Part shown: one piece after another, positions 35,980 through 48,361 of the stretch | Layout of the letters: every line of letters starts with the position of its first letter | How positions within the stretch are numbered: position 1 is the first letter of the stretch | Translations under genes and position numbers: made by a program | Notes under the pieces: model-generated | Seen by the model: the letters and a program-made list of their open reading frames with translations, nothing else | Told to the model about the DNA's origin: nothing | Databases searched by the model: none | DNA from: Euwallacea fornicatus | Lineage: Eukaryota; Arthropoda; Insecta; Coleoptera; Curculionidae | Assembly (NCBI RefSeq): GCF_040115645.1 | Contig: NC_089575.1 | Span: forward strand, 1,550,001-1,614,000 | DNA length: 64,000 bases | Reading direction: 5' to 3'

Positions 35980-38900
35980 TGTGAAAACCGACATTCTCCC
36001 TGTTGTATTTATTGTAATATGTTTGTATTTAGTGTTCATTTTGCTCAAACAGGCATTTAATGATATTTTGTATCCTTGTAAATAAGTGCGTATATTTTTC
36101 CTGGAATAGTTTCTTAATGTAACTTATAATAAGACTCCGTGTAAATATTAAGATATAAAAAAATATCCAATTTGTACTCATCGGAATTTGATTTCATCAC
36201 ACATTGCAAAGTAAGCCGCATAGCTTTATTTCAAGTTGAAACTTGCAAATGTGCCAGCACAGGCAAAAAGACTGTAATATCGAATGATAGTAACGATTTT
36301 TATCTAAAAAGAATGCAGATAAACACCATCAATATTAATGATTTTACAAATACCGAGTAATTGCTACCTTATTGAATTTAATATACAGTTATCACCAGTT
36401 CAAGTGGAAACACAGGAACTGTGCTAGTGGGAGAAGCACCACATAAGGATTAATGTGCCTCCAATAAAGATCAACGAAGTGGGTGGAATTAGTCCGGCCG
36501 GAGTCTTCACTTTGATATTTAGATAAATTAGATTTTTTTTTCATATTCTCGACAATATGGTGGAGGATTATGGATGATAGTTTGTATCTTTACATTCGTG
36601 GTTAGTGGAAACTATGACTATGACTAATCTGAAGAAACCTTTTACAGTGAACTGTACATTGCTCAATATATGCAGGTAAAGCTAAGAGTTACCAATTTTA
36701 AATACCTTAAACTAAGCCTAAAAAAGGTTCAATTATAAACTTCGTTCTACGTTCTAAGTTTGAAAACAAAAAAGGTAAAGGGCGAGCCCCCTTATTGAAT
36801 CATCTGATATATTTTTTTCGTTTCTTAAAATATTCGCGATGCTGCACAGCAATCTTTCTTGCCATATCTGGATCCGCCTATCCTAGGGTTTAACCTAATA
36901 GGACGGTTTATTGCAGAGTTAGCCCTCATACAGATTCTCGACGCCAGTATGGTCATTTTTTAATTTATGTCCAGGCACTTCTACGTGCTGAACTGCTTCC
37001 CGACTCTTCACCACTATATCACGGACGTTTACTTGCGTATGGACTAGTTTGCTTCTTCGTGGAAGCAAACTAGTCCAGTATAGTTACTGGACTCAAAATT
37101 GCTATAAGCCTTTTAACTAATTCTATCAGAATGAATAACAAAACATATCGGTCCTCACATTGTCAGGGTTCAGTAATAAAAACCATAAAATTTTCCACAT
37201 TTTTATTATTTTAGACATCGTAAAAGCTAGTTCTATGGACGCAAACAGCTCCTTTAATATTCTTTTAAGTGCCAGGGAACGCAATGAATGCACAGGGCAT
37301 AAATTCTTGATTCGGCACAATGGTAATAAGAACGAGTCACCACCTTCTTATATTATACATTTTTAAGTTAATATTCTAAGAATTTGATGCGTGATTATAA
37401 CATTAATCGGCATTGCAGACATGTGGACTACACAGGTATTTTCGTCGTGGACCCCGGAAAACTAGCTACAGCAAACAGTATTACATATTAATTAATTGAA
37501 AGGTTACCGACAAGGTTGGCTAATTCCCACGTGTGTACCTCTCTAACATTTTTTTATGACTAAACTACTTAAAATACAAGAAACCAAGAAAAGGCAAAAA
37601 ATTTGTTGAATATATTAGCGGATATGATGAACTACTTTAAACAAAATATTATAATGAGTGTTACAATTTTTTATAACTAAAAAGGACACACAACACCCAT
37701 ATCTCCACCACTGGTGAATGGTTAAGGCTTATAATGTTTGAATTATAGTTACTGATATGATAAAATCATGTACGAAATCTGACTAAAAAATTTTAAGCCG
37801 TTTAGAAGTTAAAAAATAAAACTATTTTTTGTTTAAACTTTAACACCCTGTATCTCGAAACTAAAGAGCAAGTGGACACTTGTTTATATAGTAAAATTTA
37901 TTTTTTATTTCGGATGCAGACACCTACAGTAAGCAATTGGCAGAACGATTCTGATACGTCCATGCATAATAGTTGATTAGAAAGGGCATGAAAAAGGAAT
38001 TAAACCACACTATCTACTACTGAGCAGTCAAAACATAAAATAAACAACATCGAAACTTAGGCATTTAACCATGAATGTAGTTTTTCTTGAACCAATTAAC
38101 AAGTCCAATAACGTCTAAGATAAATATAACAATATTTTATACTAAAATCAAAAACATTGAATATTCTTTCGTCCTACGTTATGAAAAACATGCCATTCTA
38201 TTTAAAAAAATCAAGAACATTAAAGTTGTTATTGAGCACACCCTGTACATCTGTATTGTCGGCTACATGAGTATTCGTGCCTTCTAAGAGAATCTTATAT
38301 GGGAATCCATCCTAAAATTATCAAAGTCTATGTTAACTGCAACATAATTTTTTTTTAATGTCATAGCTTCGAGCCACTGTACCTCAAGATAAAAAAACCT
38401 CTAGGAACTAATACAGGATTAAAAGAAAAATGCATATGAAGGTATTTAAAAGAATGACACTTTATGACCCCTCGGTTTTTGGGACTCCCTGTAGTGTTGG
38501 CACTAATTTTAAAATTCACCTCCAGTGGCCTCACATACATCTCTATAATTAATATTTTAAAATGAAATTACAAATAAACTCATAGGAGTCCGAGGGGCTG
38601 TTAAATGGCCACCTTGTCGTTTTGAAATACCTCTAATTTGAATTATTATTAAAAAAAATTTTTATCCGTCATTTTGCCCTACCGGTGACGTAATATTTAG
38701 AAAAATAATTTAACGTTAAAAGGTAATATGTTTTGTTCTATTTAATGTTGCTTTTGAACTTGATAAAGTTTGTTAGTTGTTAAAAATCAAAGGGGTGGAC
38801 AATTTAGAGCCGCACGGTATTTTGAGCTCTTCGGAATTTCTGGGTTTCCATCTGTTTATTCGAACGTGTTCCCTGCTTGCGTTGTGATCCAATATTTTCT

Positions 38901-39061
38901 CTTCATACTTGCTCGCTTTCATTATTATAAGCTGTATCCACCTGTTCGCTCAGAAAAAGAGAAAGAACTTCACCTGCTGTAATATTCGAAAGCAATTCCA
39001 CAAGAAGCCCGCTTTTTCTGGTGAATTTAAATGATTTTTGTTTTCCAGTGAACTCCTTTCC
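35980..39061. other. 3-kb intergenic region downstream of DPP4
   Basis: AT-rich. Contains a perfect 15-bp-stem hairpin (37041-37076) followed by a shorter one, a reverse copy of the 23309 element family (about 37845-37955), and isolated ACACCCTGTA ends (about 38240). No supportable gene. Confidence 0.5.
37041..37091. repeat. Two adjacent perfect hairpins
   Basis: GGACTAGTTTGCTTC (37041-37055) and GAAGCAAACTAGTCC (37062-37076) are exact inverted copies around a 6-nt loop. Overlapping the end, TCCAGTA (37074-37080) pairs with TACTGGA (37085-37091). Confidence 0.75.
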
Positions 39062-39540
39062 CTAGCTATCGTCAGATGAATCGACAGTATCACTCGGTCT
39101 ATTCTCTCCTTCTATGGTCAAGTTTTCTAACGGTTCTTCAAAATTTGTTCTTTCATGCGAATTCTCATTTTCGGAGCTTGAACTCGGCGCAATAATATTT
39201 TTAATTTTGTTTCCAAATCTGGATACTTCTTTGCCGCTACTTGGCTCGCTTTCATTTGCACTTTCACACCGTTTAATAGATATTTTAGGGACCAAGAATA
39301 CGTTAACGAAAATAACTGCTCGACTGAATGAAGATTCCGGTCTAACTGCAGTGACATCTCTAATAGCGATCTTCTTTTTTTTTGACAATTCATGGCCAAC
39401 TCTGGCTGTGAAGCTGCCTTTAAACGTCGCATCGCGTTGCTTTTCCAGCTCGTCGCGCCGTTTACCCCCCAGACCTTGGATTTGGGCCCCAAGAGAAACT
39501 TCACCGATTCTTACAGGGCATTCAACGTGTTAAAATAATC
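39062..39540 (-). CDS. Orphan terminal coding exon or gene fragment, unknown
   Basis: One minus-strand frame is open from a stop near 39553 down to a TAG at 39064-39062 (about 160 codons) but has no ATG at all. A possible acceptor (CTGTAAG) lies at about 39521. Seen: a charged region (GGKRRDELEKQRDATFKGSF, then HELSKKKKIAIRDV) and an acidic Ser-rich end (PSSSSENENSHE ... SDTVDSSDDS). It follows the gustatory receptor stop by under 100 nt on the same strand. It may be the last exon of an alternative transcript, the end of a gene whose 5' exons I could not find, or a decayed copy. No family recognised. Confidence 0.35.
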
Positions 39541-39623
39541 ATTAAAATCTAGGTATTTTCTCTTTATTTATAAAATGTCGACCAAACTAAGGTTGGATAT
39601 CAATTCTAAAAACCCATTAATCT

Positions 39624-41220
39624 TTATATCTTTAGTTTAGTTTTATTCAGAAAACTAGAGGGCGGTAACGTCGAGTTGCCCAATTCGCCATCGCCCGCTG
39701 GAATACTTATCTGGAACTGCAGGAGCACCACTAAATAGGTCACCATTGTTGCTAGAAGCTAAAATTTAAATCGATCAATCATTAAATCGTTCCTGCATTG
39801 AGAAATTACCGATTTAAACAAATTCCTGTTCACATCGAAAAAACCACAAAGGCACATATCTGTGGGGTTCATTTCAGTAGCTCTCAGGAACATGTTGATT
39901 TCTTGCTGTGCGTCCTCGCTCAAAAACGATAGCTCCACTAGGAGAATTTTCTTTTGAAAATAGGTTCGAACCTTAACATCCGCAATTCAATTGTTGGTCT
40001 CTAAAACGTCTAAATAAAGTTCTTACGCAGGAGGAAGCGTAATGGGCTTCATCGCATATGAAATAGAGCATGACCACTGCAGATATCCCAGTTATAGCCA
40101 ATCCGATGTCCTTATATCCCATTCCTTCTTGGATTTGAGACAGCAGTCCATAGACCGTAAGAGTTATCACAAAGAACAAATAGAGGCACAGGAAAGTTAC
40201 TTGGTATCCAAAGGCATTTCCCACGTTTCGGATGATCTTACTGAGCATCATCCATAAAGACCGGTAGTCTGCAACTCTCTCCGAATGCTCAGTCTTCCTT
40301 AAGGCCACCTGAAACTCTTCTGCTATGGATGTTGCCACGGTTCCAATAACGTCGCAGTAGATGTACCAAGCTCCCCCTATTATGTAGGTCACTACGTTCA
40401 CGTAGCAATAAGGAATTACCTATTAATTAAGCTGTAAGAAGATTTAATGGGGAGACGTAAATATCCCCGACCTGGTAGCTGACGTTGTCCGCCATGGAAA
40501 AATGGGTAACCACCATAATGCCACAGCCCAACATTAAAAGCATGCTGGTGATAATCATGGGTTTGGTCCCCATGTCGAGGGAAATGCGCTTCCTGAAGGT
40601 TCTCGTGTAAATTCTCTCAAAAGTAACGAATTGAGTGAGCACCTCGGCCTGTTTTCTTGCCTCATAGAATGCAATCAAATTCACCACGATGGGCAGAAGG
40701 TAGACGGTGAAAAGATAATCGACTACTGCCTCCTCAAACCGTCCTTCAGCGTTCCTGGTTATGGTGATGTTGAAGTATCGCAAATATATCAGGAATCCCA
40801 TAATGGAGCAAAGCACCAGGAACGAGTAAATGATCCACTTCGCGGCTGAGGTGAATACCAGACCGTACTGGATAACAGGCAAAATTCCCAACAACCTCAT
40901 TGTAATGTAGACAGGTTTGAGAGCTGTAAATATTCTGCTATGGATTTCTCCATTCTCATCAAAAGCCTCGAGGGTATCCGAGATTGTTCCGTTGGAGTAT
41001 TTTGGAGGAGGAGCTGGAGCCACCTACATGAAAGAATTGCGGCTCAAAAGTTTCCTATGCAGTGGTAGTGAAAGACCTTTGTAACGAAATTTTGATTTCG
41101 GTTCCTGTAAAATCCCCCTCCATCGAGAAAGAAGGTTTGGTCCTGTGATTCCTGGAAGTTCTTGTCCAGAACGCCCACCAACCCAGGCGGGAGAGCTGTG
41201 CCTGGTGTTTGACTGTACAT
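39624..41220 (-). CDS. Gustatory receptor (7-TM ligand-gated chemoreceptor)
   Basis: Five exons: 41220-41077, 41023-40472, 40419-40027, 39971-39810 and 39758-39624; 461 residues. Seen: about seven hydrophobic segments (for example WIIYSFLVLCSIMGFLIYL, MIITSMLLMLGCGIMVVTHF, FLCLYLFFVITLTVYGLL) and the C-terminal insect Gr signature TYLVVLLQF (residues 424-432). Two introns are only 52 and 55 nt (40471-40420, 40026-39972); ignoring them gives false frame breaks. Known: Grs form tetrameric cation channels gated by tastants and are expressed in taste neurons; topology is inverted relative to GPCRs. Subfamily (sugar, Gr43a-like or bitter) cannot be settled from sequence alone. Confidence 0.86.
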
Positions 41221-42363
41221 TTTCGTGGTGGGTCAACTGATGTACCAATACACTGGAATGAAAGAATGTGGATGCCACGTACCTTTTAAGTTTCAGTTGT
41301 ACGAATAAGAATCGATAGTCAACAAAAAATGGTTGAGAAATGTATTGAAAGCATATTAATTATCAAGTTACAATACCTAGTCAAGGGGGGTCCAGTTATG
41401 AAATACAAAATGTTATAGAGCGTTCTTAAGGGTTCAATAAGTGACACTTTTTCTGATGATTGTTTGGATGAGAACATTGAGATATCACTGTGTCATACAA
41501 AAGGTGCTTTTCTTGCATGAATTCTCTTGCTTTAACAAAGTAAAATTTTACTAACACGTCTTGTAGGCGCACAGCATACTTACCCATTACATACAATTTT
41601 TCGACGTATAATTCACAAACCAGTCACAAAAATAGGTATAAAAATCTGAAATCAGCTATATGCTGGAAATATTTTGTAGAAAACTTCAAGCACTTCCACA
41701 CACGACCACTGACTTCCAATTGAGTACAGAACGTTCGAATTTGATCTTTTAGCTCGCAGCGAGACACAATTTAATTATTGAGGACCAGAAAACAGGTCAA
41801 GTTCTTAGTAGAAATAAAAACTCATTAGTTACGAAGTATGGACTTTTTGAAAAATTAATTCTTTTTCCTTTAAAACGCTCAATTTCTGGGATAAGGTCAG
41901 GCCACGAGACTGATGGATTTCGGAACCAAAATTGCTTGAAACAAGCTCAATTTCGCCAAAAAATCTCCCCATCTTACAATAATAATTAATAAGTTAAATC
42001 GGCATTATATAGATTTATAAATTTAAATTTTGGTACCATAGAAATATATCAGTAGTCTTCAAATATTGGACTTAACTTATTTTGGTCGGAAAAGGATATC
42101 CCTAATCTCAGAAACCCTACTCTTCTCATCACTGCCTAACACATTAAATTAGACATAGACCGGAATATTTAGGTGTGTCCTCGCTTTTTGCAGACTACTC
42201 AACGTCTGATTAGCCAATTATCGCCGCCCTTCATGCAATATGGGACTAGATGTAAATTCGCAATATATTTTACGCCTCCGTTAATTAACACATTGATTTA
42301 TTTTTCCCTCCAATAATCTATCAAACAAGTATTATTTAAATATACAATTGAAACTCAAAAATC
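41221..42363. other. Intergenic between gustatory receptor and TRIM45
   Basis: 1.1 kb, AT-rich, presumably the receptor promoter and TRIM45 3' UTR; no gene or obvious element seen. Confidence 0.45.
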
Positions 42364-45300
42364 TCAAAGTGTGAACTGATAATGCGAATTGGAACGTGAG
42401 CGTCCGCATTCGGAATGTTCCAAAATGTTGCCGCAGCAGGACCAATGACGTTTTCCCGGATGCCCTTCATGTCCATGTCCACAGCCCTTATACCCACCGG
42501 GCATTCGTCCTTCACAGCCGCAAGTGGCCTCTTTGCTGCCTCCACTGGAACAAAAACTGCAACAATGGAAGGCGCCCTTATGAGGCCTGCAGCTTCGCAC
42601 TATTATAGGAAATGGACTGCCCTATAACAGAGGATTCTCATAACAATTATGAACTAAGCTATTATGATATTCTTCTTGCCTGAATATGTTCTCCATTGAC
42701 CTTAACAATAAATGCAAGTTTTCCAGGAACATCTGGCACAAAAGATATAGCATAAGTCCCATCTCTTTGATCAGAGACATTTGAGACAAGAGACCTTGAA
42801 ACCCCTGCAACTCTAAGCTGAATTTCAGCAGTAACATTCTCACCCCCCCTTTCCAATGGGTGGTCTTTAGTGTCTCGGGTTTCAAGGGTTGCAGTTACCT
42901 TTTTGCCTGCTCTTAGGTTTTGTAAATCTAAAAAAATACTTTAAAGTTATATAGATTTATTCATTTAATCATACATAATAATGCAATTAAAATTTGATTC
43001 CTTCATAGTGCAGCATTCTCAACTTTCTATGGGGACCAGAGGTAAACCCCCCCAACAATCCATTCTTTCGAATAACTCTGTGACAAGGGAAGAGATAAGC
43101 AATAGGGTTCTTTCCAACTGCATTGCCAACGGCTCTTACAGATTGTGGATGCCCAATTGCTTTTGCTATATAGTCATAACTTACAGTTTGACTAAAAGGA
43201 CCATTTTAGATTAATTTTATTGGAATAACAGCGAATTTTACCCTATTTTTATTTGCAACAGGGCCTTCCAGACTGAGATTTCAAAATCTGTGCCTGCCAA
43301 TGCAACAGTGAGGTTTGCCAGGGGTTCACAGTCTCTTTTGTAAGTTAGTTCACAATTTTTGAATTTGTTTTTAACCAGTTGGAGACATTGAGTTAAATCT
43401 TGGTCGAAAAATTTCAAAAAACATAAGTCCTGTTTGAAGAAAACTGCAATGTAGTTGCCAAAGGGGCTCTCCTTAGAAGTGTAACTTAAGTATAACTTTT
43501 CGGGGTGGTTTTTTAAATTCAAAATACGAATTGACGTGATTTCTTGATTTAATAATTCCATTTTTTCATTATATTAGTAGGTAAGTAATAATTTGAAAAA
43601 TATAAACAAAAACATAACCTCAAATTTAAAATGGACGATACGTTGGCGGAAAGAGTGTCGATATAATATATATCTATTCCCATTTACAACGCGGTATTAA
43701 AATAGAATGAAAATAGATTACCCAGCATTTGATTTATTTACCGATAGTTTAACCTGCAGTATACTCCATGTAAACTATGTAGATTACGTAGAATTTTACT
43801 ATTTTAATGAAAAAGAAAATTAGAATCAATGGTTTCGACGAACCGCATATTAATAAAGAATAATTACGATCAATGATGAAGTTTTTCACAAATTATAACA
43901 CGACATATCCCCTATGTGCAAGTAATTTCTCTATTGTGTTATTTTTTTAAATTTTAAATGTTAAAACCCCCATAGATGCTTGTAAAATCATATACATTTA
44001 TACACACCCTTGGTGTAAATTGTAAATATTGAGAAAAATCTTCTAAAGGCATCTCGGGATAGCAAAATGTTCTTTTTAGACACAAACTAAAGATCATTTT
44101 TAATCTACTTTTCTTAACCACAGAGGCTTTCAAAAAGGACCTATTTCGTAGGTTGAAAACATATTTGAAATCTCTTATGTAAAATCAGGAAATTCGTGAA
44201 AAATAATTTTAAAAACCATTAGAAATGTATTTGAGTTGAGCTCAATTTTGCAAAAAATATCTTTATGCTAATTCTCACCTTTCGAATCGATCCTGCAATG
44301 CTCAGCAGACACGCTCTGCGTTGTTAGAACTCCATAAATACTAAACCCACTCTTGGAGTCTTTTACAACCTCTTCAGATAAAAACTGAATACTATCCGAA
44401 TACTTCATTAAAGGTGTTGGTTCCAAGTTATCGCAGGCCTCGATTTTATTGATCATCGGTTTGATGAAACTCAAGATTTCAACGTCTGAGCCTTCGTTGA
44501 GCAAATCGTCCAGAAAATAAGAAATGTCTCTGGCGTCTCGTATTTTTTTTTGCAGACGCAATTTTTCTTGAGTGATTTGCAGGATTTTTTCCTCTCGTAT
44601 TTGCCTGATTTGTTCCAGAAGATGGATCTTGTGCTCCTCTATAGATTTCATGTAGTCTTCGATGAATTTTTCTATTTCTAATTGGATCTGCCGAAAGAAA
44701 ACTGCGTGCTATTCAGCATTAGCGCGTTAGTTAATACGAACTTTACTGCAATCTACATCAATTTTCTTAGATGTAGCGCTCAGAACGCTGGTATCAGTAG
44801 CTGTTTTCTCTATTAAAGCTTTAGCTTTATTTGCAGCCATTTGCAGGCTGACGATATGGGTTTTCGCTACTTTATGAACGGGCTCGCACATGTGGTTTCT
44901 ATGAGAAAGAGAAGCACATTCCCCACATAACACCTATAAATCATTAAATTTACCATTAGGAGAACAAGAAAAAAAATCCCCACCTGGTAACATGTGGAAC
45001 AAAATAATCTTAACTCTGCTTCAGGATGTTGTATGCACATCACTTGTTTGCGGATCTTAGTAATGCCCTTTTCCCTAGCATTATCTAAACCTAATACCTC
45101 GTGAGAGGCCGAAGTCTTCTGTCTGAGATGTATTTGTTCGCATTCAGGACAAAAGCTTATAGCGCAATCCATGCATCTGGAAGTCGCCTAATGATCAAGA
45201 AAGACAGCATTGATTTAATAATATATTTTTTTATAACTTACGGTTACTTCATTAGAGCACAAATCGCAAAGTAAATGCGTGGAATCGGAATTTAAGGTGG

Positions 45301-46136
45301 CCAGTACCATTTGGTGTTGAAGTGAGTAATTGGGGGGCAGGAATCGTACTCCATTATGAGGGATCTCTGCGCGAGATCCGCAAGAGGGACAATTAATATA
45401 GCGTTTAGACCCGTCATCTATTGAGCTATTAAGGTTCCTGGAGTGTGATTTTCTTCCTATATGAATAGCAATACGTTATGTAAAGGAGGATATTAAAGTG
45501 TTCTATAAATATCTCATATACACCCCTACAAAACTCTGTATAATATGCAGGCTATAAATAACACAAAATGCTTGAAGCTATTGAAAATCCCATAGGAATT
45601 CACTGCGGAAGGGCTTCTTGAGCCGTAATTAATTTCAAAGTTAATAGGATGGTTTTAGTCTGGCTTCCGGGATTTTTTTTATATTCAAACAAATCTATTA
45701 CCATGCGGCTTCTCTGCTGAATTGAACTGCTTTTTCTGATGTTCCAAATTTTCCAGACATTTGAGACAAAACGTGTGCAAACAGGGCAAAACTCGAGGCT
45801 CGACGAATTGATTTTTGCACATGGGACACCTAAATTTAGTGCCATCTTGGAACGAGGGACCGATCACGCTTTTGGCACGGGAGCTTATGATTGACCTTTT
45901 GGTATCGAGGGGGCTTGATCTAAGCATTAAAATTACTTCGAAACGCTAAATCGGATAATAATCAAGTGAACTTACTTGGATCTTTGGTGGTTATTAGTTT
46001 TGGTTGGTGATGCTCTAGCAGATTTTTTATTAGGAGAATTCACGCTTTGACGCCTTCTGGTGAAGCTTCCAAAGATGTAGGAAATTCTCTCTATGTCCAT
46101 TCTAGGATTGGGAAAGGGAGTGGTGTCGTTTCTCAT
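42364..46136 (-). CDS. TRIM45: TRIM45-like E3 ubiquitin ligase (RING, B-boxes, coiled coil, filamin repeat)
   Basis: Eight exons: 46136-45976, 45919-45702, 45456-45242, 45187-44984, 44933-44742, 44687-44279, 42927-42680 and 42621-42364; 634 residues (start could be Met13 at 46100). Seen: RING (CPMCKNQF ... LPCLHTFCLKCL), B-box 1 (LLCDLCSNEVT ... CMDCAISFCPECEQIH), B-box 2 (CIQHPEAELRLFCSTCYQ ... LCGECASLSHRNHMC), coiled coil (exons 5-6), filamin repeat (GGENVTAEIQLRV ... DGTYAISFVPDVPGKL) and the Cys/His/Gly-rich TRIM45 tail (HCCSFCSSGG, MPGGYKGCGHGHEGHPGKRH, WSCCGN). The intron after exon 7 uses a GC donor (CAG/GCAAGA). The 1.35-kb intron 44278-42928 contains the MGMT gene on the same strand. 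Known: TRIM45 is a ubiquitin ligase modulating MAPK and NF-kB signalling in vertebrates. Confidence 0.9.
42956..42961 (-). terminator. Poly(A) signal of MGMT, inside the TRIM45 intron
   Basis: AATAAA on the minus strand about 26 nt after the MGMT stop and about 28 nt before the TRIM45 exon 7 acceptor. Confidence 0.5.
42987..43561 (-). CDS. MGMT: Methylated-DNA--protein-cysteine methyltransferase nested in a TRIM45 intron
   Basis: Two exons: 43561-43242 and 43191-42987; 174 residues. Seen: an N-terminal ribonuclease-like domain and a C-terminal catalytic domain with GTDFEISVWKALLQI, SYDYIAKAIGHPQSVRAVG (helix-turn-helix with the Arg finger at residue 126), the acceptor Cys143 in FPCHRVI, and GLLGGFTSG. 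Known: MGMT transfers the methyl group from O6-methylguanine to its own cysteine in a suicide reaction; length fits the compact insect and bacterial Ogt forms. It lies wholly between TRIM45 exons 6 and 7 on the same strand with its own start, stop and poly(A) signal. Splicing into TRIM45 would break frame because MGMT begins with its own ATG and ends with a stop, so it is best read as an independent gene. Confidence 0.92.
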
Positions 46137-46697
46137 TTATTGTTAAAATTGAATTGAGTAATGGTCTCCTGTTTCTTTTGTACGTGTTGAATAACACACC
46201 AAAATAGCTACACATTAAATGTTTTGTTTCATCATTTACGACAATACATCTTTTGTGGAATTTCGAATAGTAATTAGACAATGTCAGGCATAGGAAAATA
46301 CTTAAATCCTGGACAAGAAGATTGAATTTAGCCTTCAAAGAGGGTTCCAGATTTCTGCAATTCAAAGGTGCTAAACGTAAAGTAAATAAAAGAAAAAGTA
46401 ATACAAGGTCTTCTAAATTTACCCGATCAATGACTAATATACATTGAAAAGTCTAACTGGACTTACCTGGTTTACTACTATTAATAGAACACAGATTTCA
46501 AACACGCTGCCAATATCCGAGAGGTGCTAATATGAATCACACGGAAAGTTCGCTTTCAGACGTTTCTCGTCACGACGCCCTTAACGAATGCGGCGCTATC
46601 GTATTTATTTCTGCTCTCACACGTTACAAACGTGTTAAATTTAACGCACATGCCCGTCTCTATTTCAAATTAAAACACTTTCCTATCTAAAGCATGT

Positions 46698-46703
46698 TTT
46701 ATT
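46698..46703 (-). terminator. Poly(A) signal of CstF-50
   Basis: AATAAA on the minus strand, about 15 nt after the stop at 46721-46719. Confidence 0.55.
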
Positions 46704-46718
46704 TGCAATACATAAAGA

Positions 46719-48361
46719 TTACAACGTAGGAGTTCTTCTATACCAAAACCGCGCTCGGAAATCATCAGAACACGTTAAAAATGCGGCTTGAGTAGGCGAA
46801 TGCGCAATCAGTCTTACGGCCCCATTGTGCCCTAAAGACATCAGTTGTTTTCTTGACGCGTTTCTCGAGTTCCACGCGCATAACGAAGTAGTGGCCTCAT
46901 CAGGGAATAAAACGTAGTCCTCGCTATGATTGAACACGGCTTGAGCTTCGTACTCTTGTTTTCCTGTCGTGCCCGCTCCCGTATAGGCAATCAAACATCT
47001 GCTGGTGGACAATTCCCACAGCTTACAAATTGAATTTTTGCCAGCCGATAAGAGATATTTGCCGTTACGTGAAAACATCACTGAACATATATCGAAACCG
47101 TCATGAGCTTTGGCAAAAGTGTTGATACATCTGAAGGATAAAGGATATATTAAGGGAATAACTCCAGAAGAGATCAAACCTGTTAGAAACTCCGTCCCAT
47201 AACTTTATTGCTCCATCCTTGCTGCAGCTAGCAAAAATTTTAGCATCTAATGACCATTTTAAACTAGTGACCATTTGAGTGTGCTGCTGGTTTGAGAAGG
47301 GACATACAAAACACTGAAGAGTGTTTACATCATAGAGACGGATTATTGGATGATGGGTAGCTACTAATAGATGATCTCCACTTGGATGAAAGGAGAAACA
47401 CTTTACTGGCTCACATTCCTAAATAAACTTTCTCATTTTTAAGCTCAAATAACAAAAACAATAAACTAACAGAGATAGTTTTGAACGCCTTCTTCACACT
47501 TGGTTTGGATATATCAAACAGTTTAATGCTATGGTCTTTAGACCCAGAACATAGTATCGGTTCTTTTGGATGGAATTCTAGACACGTCACTTCTTCCATG
47601 TGATCATAAAGAGTCCTAAGAATATTATAAAACTCAGAAAAATTGTGGATAATCAAAATTATTAAACACACCTTATAACTGGATGACCCTGTTGTTCAAC
47701 AGCTCTGGAAGGATCCAGTTCATCTGGTGCAGATTTAGCCAACATTCTGTCTACATCCAAAATCTTAATACTCGCATCTACACTGCCAGTAGCAATTAGT
47801 TGACCATCATTGGAAAAACACCCAGCTCGACAATTGCCTTTATGTGAGGTTACATATGCTGTCTCATAAAGAGCAGGTTCAGGGGCAATTGTACTTGAGT
47901 CAGTTTCAAATTCCAGGTCTATGAATCAAGGAAGACAAGTGGGCTCAAGTATATTTTCTCTCAATGTAAACCTACCTAATCCTGGCCCTATTTGATTATT
48001 TCCAATAGCAATATTTTTGGGCCTGTCTTTTCTCTCAGGTTCATGTTCTAAACCTGCTAATACAATTTTAAAAAGCCGATCGCTTGGAGAACAGGCCGGT
48101 TCTGCTAAGACAGTTTGCGCAAGACTTTGACCCAGTTGCTGGTGACCATCATAAAATAGTTGACTAAAATAGAGGACATTTACAACTTCAAAAGCATTCC
48201 AATGGCAATTGAGAAATGAAGACCTATACATTTTAGACATGTTTCTCAATAGTTTACCTTATAATGAGACGATACATAAATTCACGGCTCTTGATGATGT
48301 TCCTGGTATCAGGATCTTCCTCATTATGTGAGGCATTGTTGAATGAATTGGAATTTGTCAT
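46719..48361 (-). CDS. CSTF1: Cleavage stimulation factor subunit 1 (CstF-50)
   Basis: Six exons: 48361-48258, 48163-47976, 47918-47672, 47615-47471, 47418-47180 and 47130-46719; 444 residues. Seen: the N-terminal dimerisation region (EFMYRLIISQLFYDGHQQLG ... SDRLFKIVLAGLEHE), then WD40 repeats with typical GH/WD spacing (LIATGSVDASIKILDVDRML, ILCSGSKDHSIKLFDI, IFASCSKDGAIKLWD, LLSAGKNSICKLWEL and a last blade ending FRARFWYRR). Known: CstF-50 is part of the CstF complex binding the U/GU-rich element downstream of poly(A) sites in pre-mRNA 3' processing, nuclear. Length is close to the human protein (431). Head-to-head with TM9SF4. Confidence 0.95.

Noticed and set aside
39114..39533. 139-codon plus-strand frame
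   Set aside because: Ser/Leu/Phe-rich complement of the charged minus-strand frame, with no start context or domain.
39960..39975. GGTTCGAAC-like tRNA B-box near 39962
   Set aside because: It lies at the start of gustatory receptor exon 4 and no acceptor stem or A-box is found around it.
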